Of a stretch of 64,000 nt of DNA, positions 1-9,732 are shown piece by piece; position 1 is the stretch's first letter; every line of letters starts with the position of its first letter. Under the pieces are notes generated by a model. That model made no database searches. It was given only the letters and a program-made list of their open reading frames with translations, and was not told where the DNA came from. Position numbers and translations under genes: made by a program. This DNA comes from Phytopythium helicoides (taxonomy: Eukaryota > Oomycota > Peronosporomycetes > Pythiales > Pythiaceae): contig JANFNE010000052.1 in NCBI GenBank assembly GCA_024867545.1, positions 310,001 through 374,000 on the forward strand. The letters are read 5' to 3'.

Positions 1-615
1 AACGTGCTCACGGCGGGCATCGGCAAGCCGCCGCAGTCCGAGACGGGCGTCTCCAACCTCGACTACTTCATCTGGATCAAGCCCGCTGGCGAGAGCGACG
101 GCGAGTGCAACGGCGGTCCGGCGGCCGGCTCCTTCTTCGGCGATGGCTTCGAGAAGCTGTGGAACCAGGGCTACTTCGTCGCTGAGGGCGGCTACTCGAC
201 AATCGACGCCAGTGGCAGCGGCTCCACAACCACCAAGGCTCCGTCGTCCACCACTGCCGCCCCGACCTCCACCACTGCCACCCCGTCCGCCACCACTTCC
301 GCTCCGGAGACCGACGCCCCTGGCACCGTCACGCCGGCTCAGGGCAGCGAGTCAGACGCCTACGACTCGAGCGTCCAAGACGATGCCGACACTAGCGACG
401 AAGGTTCGGATGAGGATGACTCCACCACCGCTCCTGTCTCGACGACCGCTGCTCCAGTTGCTACGACGGCGGCTCCGGTCTCAACTACCGCTGCTCCGGT
501 CTCAACTACCGCTGCTCCGGTTGCTACGACGGCCGCGCCGGCAGCTACGACGGCTGCCCCGACGTCCAACAACTCGCAGTGCAAGCCCAAGATGCGCCGC
601 ACGCGCCGCAGTTAG
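1..615 (+). CDS. GH6 cellulase, C-terminal part (gene continues upstream)
   Basis: This is the 3' end of a glycoside hydrolase family 6 gene; the 5' part is outside the window, so the frame is open from base 1. Residues about 17-35 carry the C-terminal GH6 active-site region (DYFIWIKPAGESDG). GH6 enzymes are secreted and cleave cellobiose or internal bonds of cellulose. After the catalytic part (to about residue 70) comes a low-complexity tail of about 110 residues made of TTAAP-type repeats with an acidic patch (DEGSDEDD), then a basic end (CKPKMRRTRRS). The tail is probably an O-glycosylated linker or wall-anchoring stalk; no cellulose-binding module is visible after it. The GTG at base 4 is not a start codon but an internal Val. 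Family call is firm; exo- versus endo-activity cannot be judged from this fragment. Confidence 0.85.
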   Translation, partial: NVLTAGIGKPPQSETGVSNLDYFIWIKPAGESDGECNGGPAAGSFFGDGFEKLWNQGYFVAEGGYSTIDASGSGSTTTKAPSSTTAAPTSTTATPSATTSAPETDAPGTVTPAQGSESDAYDSSVQDDADTSDEGSDEDDSTTAPVSTTAAPVATTAAPVSTTAAPVSTTAAPVATTAAPAATTAAPTSNNSQCKPKMRRTRRS

Positions 616-840
616 GCGGTTGATATCTGTCTGTGACGTTGTGAAGTGCAAGGATAGAGCCGATGATCGGCATAGCGTCGGTCTTCACGCGCCCGTATTC
701 GCATCTGCGTGTTTCTTTAAGGCCATCGTGAATGATGTGTAAGGCCCGTAATGCATCATTGTCTCGTTCATACATTGTCTCGTTCACATTGTCTCGTTCA
801 CATAGCGCTTTGATTCCATTTCAACACATCAACAACTACT

Positions 841-1838
841 TCATGCGCTCTGCGGAGCGACCTGGAGGATGATTTTGCCCTTAGCACGACCTGCCTTCTG
901 CACCTCCAACGCCTCCACGAGGTTCTCGAACTTGTGCACCGAGTTGATGCGCACCTTCAGCTTCCCCTCTTCAGCCAGTCTAGTGAGATCGCTGAGGTCA
1001 ACAGCGTTCGGCCGCGTGAAGAAGCTCAAGCCAGTGGCTCCGATTGGGGACTCGATTGGCTCTGGGATGCTCAGGATCGAAATGAACCGGCCAGTGTCCT
1101 TCTTGAGCACACGCTGGGCGTGCGTGTTCCACGACGCGGGTTCGACTCCAGTGTCGTAGATCAAGTCAACCGAGTGGTCCTCGAGCACCTCGCCCCACTT
1201 CTCCTTGGTGTAGTCGATCACGCGGTCAGCTCCCAACTCCTTGACCCAGTCGACGTTGCGAGAGCTCGTGGTGGTGATCACCGTCGCGCCGACAGACTTA
1301 GCGATCTGAACGGCAAGCGAACCGGTTCCGCCGCTACCACCAAGGATGAGAACCGTCTGGCCGGCTCTTGAGGTGCCCTTGCTCGAGCAGAGCCTGGTGG
1401 CTGGTCTGGCCTGCCAACGGAATGCCCTGCAGCCTCGTCGAAGCTCAGGTTCTTGGGCTTGGCAGCCACAAGACGCGGGTCAATGCTGATGTACTCGGCG
1501 AACGAGGCGTTCGAGCCACTCTGCGTCATCGCGTAGACCTCGTCGCCGATCTTGAAGCTGTCACCAGCGTTGGCCCCCACCTCGACGACGATACCAGCAA
1601 GGTCGTAGCCGATGCTGAGCGGATTTTCGGGAGTCGCAGGCGTCGAAAGGAACAGATTGCCTCGTTCGATGCGCTTCCAGTCGACGGGGTTCGTCGCGGC
1701 GCTCACGATTTTGACTCGCAGCTGCGCCGGATCGAGTACCGGGGTAGGGATCTTCTCATTCAGCTGGACAACGTCGGCCACAGGGCCGAACGCTGTGTGC
1801 TGGAAGCCACGGAATGTTGAAGGGATCCCGGAGGTCAT
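841..1838 (-). pseudogene. Quinone oxidoreductase homolog 1, two +1 frameshifts
   Basis: A medium-chain dehydrogenase/reductase of the zeta-crystallin (NADPH:quinone oxidoreductase) type. The N-terminal GroES-like half (start MTSGIPSTFRGFQ at 1838, GDEVYAM, NLSFDEAAG) and the C-terminal nucleotide-binding half (VLILGGSGGTG, GADRVIDYTKEKW, KIILQVA) are both present but in different frames. Comparison with the neighbouring copy at 2096-3086 places one extra base in the C-run at 1425-1427 and another near 1366. Removing both would give a protein of about 331 residues with no other break. Both insertions are single bases, one in a homopolymer, so sequencing error is as likely as true pseudogenisation. 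It lies in tandem with homolog 2 and is clearly older and more diverged than copies A-F. Confidence 0.75.
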
Positions 1839-2095
1839 CGTCGGAAGGTGAGCAGCAGCGGCGTCTTGAGCTAGACAGCAAGAATCGCAGACTGGGAGGG
1901 ATGCACATCACGAAAGCTGTTTTGATCACGTTTACCAGGCAGCTAACGTAATACAATGTCATGCATGCTTCAACGAGGATCTGCAATGAAAGAGATGTGG
2001 CACCGCTATTCCCCAAAGGAAGATGACAGCGAAAGCTCGAGCAACGCCATTGGACTGATCGGCTTCCACGAGTGAAATGAAGACTCCTGTTGCAT

Positions 2096-3086
2096 TTAAT
2101 TGTCGGCCACATGGAGGATGATCTTGCCCTTGGCGCGGCTTGACTTCTGCACGGCTGCGGCCTCACCGACATTCTCGAATGGGTGAACCGAGTCAATCGG
2201 CACCTTGAGCTTGCCCTCTTCAGCCAGCTTCGTCAGCTCGTACAAATCCGTCGAGTTCATGCGAGTTAGGAATAAGTGTTGGTGAGCGCCAATGGGGGAC
2301 TCAATCGGGTCCGGAATTGGCACAATCGACACAAAGTTCGCTCCGCCCTCTTTCTTCTTGAGCACACGCTGGGCATGCGTGTTCCACGACGCGGGTTCGA
2401 CTCCAGTGTCGTAGATCAAGTCGACCGAGTGGTCCTCAAGCACCTCACCCCACTTCTCCTTGGTGTAGTCGATCACGCGGTTGGCACCAAGCTCCTTCAC
2501 GAACTCGACGTTGCGATTGCTAGTGGTCGTGATAACGTACGCTCCAAACGTCTTGGCAATCTGGATCGCAAGTGTTCCAGTTCCGCCGCTGCCTCCAAGG
2601 ATGAGGACGGTCTCACCGGCCTTGAGCTTGCCGTACTCCAGCAGCGCCTGGTAGCTGGTCTGCCCTGCGAGTGGAATGCCAGCAGCCTCGTCAAAGCTCA
2701 GATTCTTGGGCTTGCGCGCGACGACACCCACGTCCACGTTGAGGTACTCAGCGAAGCTGCCCATAGCCGTGAAGGCAGGCATGGCGTACACCTCATCACC
2801 AACAACATAGTCCCTTGACATCGGAGCCGACCTCGACGACAACACCCGCAACGTCAAAGCCGATGCGCACCGGGTGCTCAGGGGCAGGCTGAACAGGCAG
2901 CATCGAGGGGAGATGCCCCTCCGCGAGCTTCCAGTCCACCGGATTGTAGGCGGCGCTCAAAACCTTAACTCGCAGCTCAGAGGGCTTGAGCGGCGGCTGC
3001 GGCGTCTTCTCGTTAAGCTTTAGGCTTGTGAGTGCGTCACCGTAGCATGGGAGCTCGAAGGCGCGGAACGTGGCCGGGAACGACAT
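2096..3086 (-). pseudogene. Quinone oxidoreductase homolog 2, one +1 frameshift
   Basis: Same zeta-crystallin-like family as homolog 1. The start is taken at MSFPATFRAFELPCYGD (3086); the frame upstream is open but not conserved. The N-terminal GroES-like part runs to VVVEVGSDVKG, where one extra base in the C-run at 2812-2814 shifts the frame. The rest (DYVVGDEVYAMPAF, NLSFDEAAGIPLAGQTSYQ, VLILGGSGGTGTLAIQIAK, GKIILHVADN) continues in the next frame to the stop at 2096. Length after correction would be about 329 residues, normal for the family. The break sits in a GGG/CCC run and may be a base-calling error rather than a dead gene. Predicted role: NADPH-dependent reduction of quinones or enones in the cytosol. 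Confidence 0.75.
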
Positions 3087-3348
3087 GGCTGAAAGTCTTT
3101 GCACTGGAAGCGATGGAGAGGCTAGAGCTGTATCTGCTACTCGGTGAATTGAAGGATGAGGACCCGCCAGAGGAGGCCCACGGATCTGTTCAACTGAGAC
3201 CTTGAACTCCAATGGCGTATGGCCCATCTTGCATCTGACTGATCGGGTGAGAAGGTCTCAATCAGCACCAGGACTAAACGATGGACTTTTGTCAAGTCTC
3301 CTAGTTGATTTGCAATGTGAAGTCGCGACGCTAAATTAGCCTTGGCGA

Positions 3349-4161
3349 TTACGGATCGACGCGGTTAAAGAATGCAATGGCTTCCTCCCACGCTTTCTCC
3401 ACGTTCTTCTTGGTCTCGGGGTCGCTCAAGTCGCCGCGGTTCACCCAGCCATGGATGGCCGTTGGGAAGTCAATGACCTTGCAGAGCGTACCGATCGCCG
3501 GCTTGGCCCTCAGAATCCGCTCCACCGAGCCGTCACCACTGACAAAGTCGGGATCATTGCTCGCAGCAAGCAGAAGCTGCGGTACCTTGATCTTCGCAGC
3601 AAGCTTCTCCACAGCGCCGTCACCATACAGAAGATTCTCCGCAACCCACGAAGGGTGAAAGGAGACATGACCCTTTACGACAGGGTCCTCACTTGCGCAC
3701 TGTACAGCACCCATGTAAGCACCCCAGCAGTAGCCGTAGCTGCAGATGGATTCGACACCGCGCTGCGTCTCCAAGTACTCGATGGCGTCCTTGATCCCTT
3801 CAGCTCCTTCTCTCTCGTAGCTGTGCTTGCCGAGCCACCGGCGGGAGATAAAGTCAACAATGCCGACAACGTTCAGTGTTTTGAGCAACCACTCGGGGAG
3901 GTTGGCACTGCTGCTGCTCACGTAGGAGCCATGCGCCAGATCCACGACGGCCACAGCATACCCGAGCTCTCCCAAACGCTCAGCGTCCTTCTTTGTGCGT
4001 CCACTATCGACACCAAGCGCGTCGGGGAACGCAAGCAGCCCTTTGCGCGTCTTCGCTGGGCCAGTGATGAACATCGTCGTGCTGCCAAACGTGACATCCG
4101 AGCCTCGCTGACCGCCTTCCGTGTCTCTCGGAGGCTCCATCTCATTAGGACAGCAGTTCAT
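3349..4161 (-). CDS. Dienelactone hydrolase family protein
   Basis: Alpha/beta-hydrolase of the dienelactone hydrolase (DLH) family, 270 residues from the chosen start MNCCPNEMEPP, which fits the short CCP-rich N terminus common in eukaryotic DLH proteins; the open frame extends to 4260 but adds unconserved sequence. The nucleophile elbow is GYCWG with Cys145, as in bacterial DLH where Cys replaces Ser. The acid is probably Asp203 or Asp205 (SNDPDF) and the histidine is His237 (AIHGW). DLH enzymes open lactone rings of aromatic breakdown products, but many eukaryotic members have unknown substrates. It follows the QOR genes on the same strand and could share an aromatic/quinone metabolism theme; that link is inference. 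No signal peptide, so probably cytosolic. Confidence 0.85.
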   Translation of the reverse strand: MNCCPNEMEPPRDTEGGQRGSDVTFGSTTMFITGPAKTRKGLLAFPDALGVDSGRTKKDAERLGELGYAVAVVDLAHGSYVSSSSANLPEWLLKTLNVVGIVDFISRRWLGKHSYEREGAEGIKDAIEYLETQRGVESICSYGYCWGAYMGAVQCASEDPVVKGHVSFHPSWVAENLLYGDGAVEKLAAKIKVPQLLLAASNDPDFVSGDGSVERILRAKPAIGTLCKVIDFPTAIHGWVNRGDLSDPETKKNVEKAWEEAIAFFNRVDP

Positions 4162-4332
4162 GATCAACTCAAAGCTGCGAGCAGTCGAGCGGAAATCGTA
4201 GAGTGAGACGAGTGAAAATCGTGGAGTGAGGGGAGGCTCCCACGTGACAAGTGAACCCAAAACGCAAGTGATTGCTCATGAAGTGCTCTCTATCATCTTC
4301 AACATCAACTGCTGCACTTCTGGCTTCACTCC

Positions 4333-5385
4333 TTACTGGCAAATCTTCAATGCTGAAGTGAACCGCTTCCAGAACGACAGCGTGTCATAGCTGTCAATAC
4401 GCACAACAACCTTGCCACGCGCACGACGCGACTGCACGCGAGCGATAGCAGAGCGCAGCTCCTCGAACTCCACCACAGAGTCCACAGGAGTCTTCACCTT
4501 ACCGCTAGCCATGAGCGCCGCCACCTTCTCCAAGTGCTCGCCCGACGGCTGCACGAAAATGTAACCCACGTTGATGGCCCCGAACTCGGCCTCACGCACC
4601 GGCTCCGGCTCGGGCCACAGCGTCACGTAGCGACCCGTGTTGGCCTTGAGCACCTTCTGCGCTCCCGTGTTCCACGCGTCCGCCTCCACGCCGCAGTCGT
4701 ACAGCACGTCGACCGAGTGTTGCTCCAGAATGTCGGCCCACTTCTGCGACTTGTAGTCGATCACCTGGTCGGCGCCGAGCGACTTGACGAACTCCGTGTT
4801 CGCCGCGCTCGCCGTCGTGATGACCGTGGCGCCGACCGACTTGGCCAACTGGACGGCGAACCCTCCCGTGGAGCTGCTGCCTCCGAGGATGAGCACCGTC
4901 TGGCCAGCCTCCAGTTTCCCGTGCTGGAACAGCGCCTGGTAGCTCATGAGAGCTGCGAGCGGAGCGCCGCCAGCCTGCTCGAACGACACGTTGGTCGGCT
5001 TCCGCGCCAGCACGGACGTGTCGATGGCAATGTACTCGCTGACGGTCCCGAACCCGTTCCACGGAGCCATGGCAAACACGTCGTCTCCGACCTTGTAGTC
5101 CTTCACGTCGCTCCCGACCTCGACGATGGTGCCAGCGACGTCAAAGCCAAAGCCGAAGGGGTGCTCGGCTGTCGGTGGCGGCGCCTCACGCAGGATGTTG
5201 TTGCCCTGCTCAACGAGGATGTAGTCGATGGGGTTGACAGACGCAGTCTTGACGTGGAGGCGGACTTGAGAGGCAGTGAGCTGTCGCTGCTTGACGTTCT
5301 CGTTGAGCTTGAGCGACTTGTCGAGGGGTCCGTACTGGTGGTACTGGTATGCGCGGTAGGTGCTCGGGATGGTGGTTGCAGGCAT
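4333..5385 (-). CDS. Quinone oxidoreductase copy A, altered C terminus
   Basis: Zinc-free MDR enzyme of the NADPH:quinone oxidoreductase group, 350 residues from MPATTIPSTYRAYQ. The GroES-like fold occupies about residues 1-130, and the Rossmann half begins around 164 with LILGGSSSTGGFA and continues to GADQVIDYKSQKW. It differs from copies B-E at the very end: after VVVRI the usual ASE-stop is replaced by an unrelated tail DSYDTLSFWKRFTSALKICQ. This marks the left border of the amplified block, because the 3' flank of A is also unlike the flanks of the other copies. It is divergently arranged with copy B across a shared inverted-repeat promoter. Like copy C it has EHPFGFGF where B, D and E have ESPFGFGF, so A and C form a sub-lineage. 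Confidence 0.88.
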   Translation of the reverse strand: MPATTIPSTYRAYQYHQYGPLDKSLKLNENVKQRQLTASQVRLHVKTASVNPIDYILVEQGNNILREAPPPTAEHPFGFGFDVAGTIVEVGSDVKDYKVGDDVFAMAPWNGFGTVSEYIAIDTSVLARKPTNVSFEQAGGAPLAALMSYQALFQHGKLEAGQTVLILGGSSSTGGFAVQLAKSVGATVITTASAANTEFVKSLGADQVIDYKSQKWADILEQHSVDVLYDCGVEADAWNTGAQKVLKANTGRYVTLWPEPEPVREAEFGAINVGYIFVQPSGEHLEKVAALMASGKVKTPVDSVVEFEELRSAIARVQSRRARGKVVVRIDSYDTLSFWKRFTSALKICQ

Positions 5386-6102
5386 CTTGGCCGTGAGTGC
5401 TGAGAGGAATGTACCTTGAGTGGATGGAAGTGTCGGTGGGATAATTTGGAAATGATAACGGACCGAGCGCACCTCGCCGTGAGGCTCGCACGTGGTTGCT
5501 GTGGGCAATGAGGAGGGTCGGACTCGTGAATCCCGAGTTGAAAGTCCTGACTAATGAGTGAGTGAAGCTCCCGATGGACGCCTCTAGCGTGTTGACTAGA
5601 TGGACATGCCACAGGATGTGGAGAGGCATTGGATGCTCGACAGGACGCGCTGCTTGGCACCGCGTGTGATTGCTTAAGGTCAACGCGACATTGCGAGGTG
5701 CAGCAATGTGATTACCATGACCAACGTAACCACAGTATTCACTGTATCGCATGAAGTAATCATTATAGATTACTTACCGTCTTTAAGCAATCAACAATTA
5801 ATGCCGCGCTGATGCGCGGTGCTAAGCAGCGCGTCCTGTCGAGCATCCAATGCCTCTCCACATCCTGTGGCATGTCCATCTAGTCAACATAGTCAACACG
5901 CTAGAGGCGTCCATCGGGAGCTTCACTCACTCATTGGTCAGGACTTTCAACTCGGGATTCACGAGTCCGACCCTCCTCGTAGCCCACAGCAACCACGTGC
6001 GAGCCTCACGGCGAGGTGCGCTCGGTCCGTTGTCATTTCCAAATTATCCCACCGACACTTCCATCCACTCAAGGTTCATTCCTCTCAGCACTCACGGCCA
6101 AG
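5386..6102. repeat. Head-to-head inverted repeat between copies A and B (shared promoter region)
   Basis: The upstream DNA of A, read on the minus strand, closely matches the upstream DNA of B. The match continues inward to about 5630-5667 against 5815-5852, leaving roughly 147 bases of unpaired spacer. Each side carries a copy of a TCATTTCC-AAATTATCC-like block (mirrored at about 5440-5458 and 6031-6049) that resembles the oomycete Inr/FPR core promoter and lies about 55-75 bases from the start codon. The spacer holds a smaller inverted repeat, GATTGCTTAA near 5670 against TTTAAGCAATC near 5784. No gene is seen in it; long overlapping reading frames here are read-through of the QOR frames. 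Confidence 0.7.
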
Positions 6103-7104
6103 ATGCCTGCAACCACCATCCCGAGCACCTACCGCGCATACCAGTACCACCAGTACGGACCCCTCGACAAGTCGCTCAAGCTCAACGAGAACGTCAAGCA
6201 GCAGCAGCTCGCTGCCTCCCAAGTCCGCCTCCACGTCAAGACCGCGTCTGTCAACCCCATCGACTACATCCTCGTTGAGCAGGGCAACAACATCCTGCGC
6301 GAGGCGCCGCCACCGACGACCGAGTCTCCCTTCGGCTTTGGCTTTGACGTCGCTGGCACCATCGTCGAGGTCGGAAGCGACGTGAAGGACTACAAGGTCG
6401 GAGACGACGTGTTTGCCATGGCTCCGTGGAACGGGTTCGGTACCGTCAGTGAGTACATTGCCATCGACACGTCCGTGCTGGCGCGGAAGCCGACCAACGT
6501 GTCGTTCGAGCAGGCTGGCGGCGCTCCGCTCGCAGCTCTCATGAGCTACCAGGCGCTGTTCCAGCATGGGAAATTGGAGGCTGGCCAGACAGTGCTCATC
6601 CTCGGAGGCAGCAGCTCCACGGGAGGGTTCGCCGTCCAATTGGCCAAGTCGGTCGGCGCCACGGTCATCACGACGGCGAGCGCGGCGAACACGGAGTTCG
6701 TCAAGTCGCTCGGCGCCGACCAGGTGATCGACTACAAGTCGCAGAAGTGGGCCGACATTCTGGAGCAGCACTCGGTCGACGTGCTGTACGACTGCGGCGT
6801 AGAGGCGGACGCGTGGAACACGGGAGCGCAGAAGGTGCTCAAGGCCAACACGGGTCGCTACGTGACGCTGTGGCCGGAGCCGGAGCCGGTGCGTGAGGCC
6901 GAGTTCGGAGCCATCAACGTGGGCTACATTTTCGTGCAGCCGTCGGGCGAGCACTTGGAGAAGGTGGCGGCGCTCATGGGTAGCGGTAAGGTGAAGACTC
7001 CTGTGGACTCTGTGGTGGAGTTCGAGGAGCTGAGCTCTGCTATCGCTCGCGTGCAGTCTCGTCGCGCGCGTGGCAAGGTCGTTGTGCGCATTGCCAGTGA
7101 GTGA
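6103..7104 (+). CDS. Quinone oxidoreductase copy B
   Basis: Intact 333-residue member of the amplified QOR family, starting MPATTIPSTYRAYQ and ending VVVRIASE. Domains are as in copy D: GroES-like N-terminal half and a Rossmann NADPH-binding half with GGSSSTGGFA. It differs from D by a single obvious residue (DYKVGDDVF instead of DFKVGDDVF), so the duplication is recent or the copies are being homogenised. It is head-to-head with A and tail-to-tail with C. Predicted activity is one- or two-electron reduction of quinones with NADPH in the cytosol; the physiological substrate is unknown. A long antisense frame (6085-7272) is a codon-usage shadow and is not annotated. Confidence 0.9.
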   Translation: MPATTIPSTYRAYQYHQYGPLDKSLKLNENVKQQQLAASQVRLHVKTASVNPIDYILVEQGNNILREAPPPTTESPFGFGFDVAGTIVEVGSDVKDYKVGDDVFAMAPWNGFGTVSEYIAIDTSVLARKPTNVSFEQAGGAPLAALMSYQALFQHGKLEAGQTVLILGGSSSTGGFAVQLAKSVGATVITTASAANTEFVKSLGADQVIDYKSQKWADILEQHSVDVLYDCGVEADAWNTGAQKVLKANTGRYVTLWPEPEPVREAEFGAINVGYIFVQPSGEHLEKVAALMGSGKVKTPVDSVVEFEELSSAIARVQSRRARGKVVVRIASE

Positions 7105-8730
7105 GGCAAAGCCATGAGGAGTTACTGTAGCTGCGAGTTGGGACCGCCAGAAGAAGGAGTTGAAGTGTGTGCTTGAGGCTCCCTGTCTGTAGTCAAATAT
7201 GACGTAGCAGATTCGCACTGCATCAACTGTTCTGGTTCCATTTGGCAATTGCTCATTGTGCGTCTCAGTCAATCCTTATTTGTGTAGCTGGATCCTCACC
7301 ACTCGACGAATCATTCCATGACGAGCCAGAAGTTGAGCAGTCTCAACCTGCTTGTGTCGTCGCTCTCCTCGCAATTCTTCGGCGACTCTCTCCATTCACC
7401 AAAGTTCCTGCAACGTGACCTTTCAGGTTTCAGCAATGTCACCGATAGATCAACTTCTCACTATTTGCCTTTCTGGTGGCATTCATGGGACAGTTGTCCG
7501 CGTTCCTGATGCCTACGGAAGAAGTGGACAGCATCATGGGAATGCTGCTGACTAACATTTTCGCAGTCTTCACGAGTTTCAGCCTTTCAAACTCAGCCAT
7601 CCCGACCGGATACAAGTGACTCTACTAGCTCAACCAGCTGTACTACGCAAGTGCAATTTCCGGTGCGCTCGTATTCAGCGATTGCTCCACGACGCCAGTG
7701 TTCAACGAGACCAGGGGAACGTTAAAAAAATTTTGGGTTGGAGCTCGGCTGGAAGTAGCGCCCGTGCTGATAGGCAATATCACGGTAAAGTTCTACACGA
7801 TGGAAGTGTTCTTCAGCATGAAGCACGACGAGACCACGCAGAATTTCGTCATTGTGCTGGTCTTCATCGCGTTTTCCGCATTGTGGCGGTTCTGCCCATG
7901 CGCCTCGTCAACCACCAGAAGAAGTTGCCACTGAGGCTTGCTGAACTTCACAGCAGTGCAACTTGCCCAAATGCTGACAATTTGATCTTTTCTTTTCATC
8001 TTTCATCTCCCCCTGACAAAAATAGCTGGCGTGGCTGTGTTCAAGGCGAGCGAAATCACCACCTTAAGCTGCTTCTTGCGTTTTGTTGAGCAGTTGAGCA
8101 GCGCGGGCAACCATGATCCAAATTGGGCTGTGTGATTGTGATCAGTCAAGATGTGGTTGAGTGGAGAAGAGGTTCAACGCGTCGCTCTTCTTCCCCCACG
8201 ATTCACCTCAGAATTCGGTTGGAATCTACACAACCTTACAGCATCGATGTGGTTTTCCGACTGGACCCAGTACTCCAGTGCACCCACGAAGTCGATTGAC
8301 ATTTTCGGCCCAATATCCTCTCTTTGGTTAGTTCGTTGACAAGAAGACGTAGAACGAGAAACTCCAGGCCGCTGCTTCAGTCGACAGGATTCAGCGCCGC
8401 CCGATTGCTTCGAGTCGGAGTCGCACTCTTGCACGAACTTTGGTGAATGGAGAGAGTCGCCGAAGACTTGCGAGGTGAGCGACGACACAAGCAGATTGAG
8501 ACTGCTCAAGCTAGAGCTCGTCATGTAATGATTCATCGAGTGGTGAGGATCCAGGTGCACGAATGAGGATTGACTGAGACGCACAATGTGGAATTGCCAA
8601 ATGGATCCAGAACAGTTGATGCAGTGCGAATCTATTTGACTGCAGACAGGAAGCCTCAAGTACATACTTCAACTTCTTCTTCTTCTGGCGGTCCCAATTC
8701 GCAGCTACTGTAACTCCTCATGGCTTTGCC
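7105..8730. repeat. Tail-to-tail spacer between copies B and C: inverted flank repeats around an ABC relic
   Basis: The 3' flank of B (from 7105 to about 7420) recurs in inverted form as the 3' flank of C (about 8350-8730). Shared landmarks are the runs around GCATCAACTGTTCTGG and TCAGTCAATCCT. C's flank is more diverged. Between them lies the PDR-type ABC transporter relic (7451-7930) and about 400 bases with no recognisable content. Open frames of 60-160 codons here show no family resemblance and no consistent conservation between copies. Confidence 0.65.
7451..7930 (+). pseudogene. PDR-type ABC transporter, C-terminal fragment (copy 1)
   Basis: Translation in shifting frames gives the end of the second transmembrane domain of a pleiotropic-drug-resistance ABCG transporter: a membrane helix with LFAFLV-like residues, the FNLSNSAIPIGYK-type loop, then LYYLNP, FSDC, FYTMEVFFSMKHDETTQNF and VNHQKK. 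The conserved Trp codon after the GYK motif is TGA, a stop. Further breaks occur at the A-run near 7724 and around 7880. The nucleotide-binding domains and first membrane domain are absent, so it cannot be functional. This copy is the most diverged of four; the same TGA is present in all of them. Confidence 0.75.
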
Positions 8731-9732
8731 TCACTCACTGGCAATGCGCACAACAACCTTGCCACGCGCACGACGCGACTGCACGCGAGCGATAGCAGAG
8801 CGCAGCTCCTCGAACTCCACCACAGAGTCCACAGGAGTCTTCACCTTACCGCTAGCCATGAGCGCCGCCACCTTCTCCAAGTGCTCGCCCGACGGCTGCA
8901 CGAAAATGTAACCCACGTTGATGGCCCCGAACTCGGCCTCACGCACCGGCTCCGGCTCGGGCCACAGCGTCACGTAGCGACCCGTGTTGGCCTTGAGCAC
9001 CTTCTGCGCTCCCGTGTTCCACGCGTCCGCCTCCACGCCGCAGTCGTACAGCACGTCGACCGAGTGCTGCTCCAAAATGTCGGCCCACTTCTGCGACTTG
9101 TAGTCAATCACCTGGTCGGCGCCGAGCGACTTGACGAACTCCGTGTTCGCCGCGCTCGCCGTCGTGATGACCGTGGCGCCGACCGACTTGGCTAACTGGA
9201 CGGCGAACCCTCCCGTGGAGCTGCTGCCTCCGAGGATGAGCGCCGTCTGGCCAGCCTCTAGTTTCCCATGCTGGAACAGCGCCTGGTAGCTCGTGAGAGC
9301 TGCGAGCGGAGCGCCGCCAGCCTGCTCGAACGACACGTTGGTCGGCTTGCGCGTCAGCACGGACGTGTCGATGGCAATGTACTCGCTGACGGTGCCGAAC
9401 CCGTTCCACGGAGCCATGGCAAACACGTCGTCTCCGACCTTGTAGTCCTTCACGTCGCTCCCGACCTCGACGATGGTGCCAGCGACGTCAAAGCCAAAGC
9501 CGAAGGGGTGCTCGGCTGTCGGTGGCGGCGCCTCACGCAGGATGTTGTTGCCCTGCTCGACGAGGATGTAGTCGATGGGGTTGACAGACGCAGTCTTGAC
9601 GTGGAGGCGGACTTGGGAGGCAGCGAGCTGTCGCTGCTTGACGTTCTCATTGAGCTTGAGCGACTTGTCGAGGGGTCCGTACTGGTGGTACTGGTATGCG
9701 CGGTAGGTGCTCGGGATGGTGGTTGCAGGCAT
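8731..9732 (-). CDS. Quinone oxidoreductase copy C
   Basis: Intact 333-residue QOR of the amplified family, MPATTIPSTYRAYQ to VVVRIASE. It shares EHPFGFGF and VKQRQLAASQ with copy A, but has the common C terminus. Copy-specific changes include SVLTRKPTN for SVLARKPTN, AALTSYQ for AALMSYQ and GQTALILGG for GQTVLILGG. None touches the dinucleotide motif GGSSSTGGFA, so it is probably active. It is tail-to-tail with B and head-to-head with D across a near-perfect palindrome. Confidence 0.9.
   Translation of the reverse strand: MPATTIPSTYRAYQYHQYGPLDKSLKLNENVKQRQLAASQVRLHVKTASVNPIDYILVEQGNNILREAPPPTAEHPFGFGFDVAGTIVEVGSDVKDYKVGDDVFAMAPWNGFGTVSEYIAIDTSVLTRKPTNVSFEQAGGAPLAALTSYQALFQHGKLEAGQTALILGGSSSTGGFAVQLAKSVGATVITTASAANTEFVKSLGADQVIDYKSQKWADILEQHSVDVLYDCGVEADAWNTGAQKVLKANTGRYVTLWPEPEPVREAEFGAINVGYIFVQPSGEHLEKVAALMASGKVKTPVDSVVEFEELRSAIARVQSRRARGKVVVRIASE

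Noticed and set aside
143..742. 199-codon frame overlapping the GH6 tail
   Set aside because: Out-of-frame reading of the Thr/Ala/Pro repeats.
6085..7272. 395-codon antisense frame covering QOR copy B (same at 10575-11762, 16743-17930)
   Set aside because: It mirrors the QOR codon structure exactly; high GC at third positions removes antisense stops. The composition (Arg/His/Leu/Val-rich) is that of a shadow.
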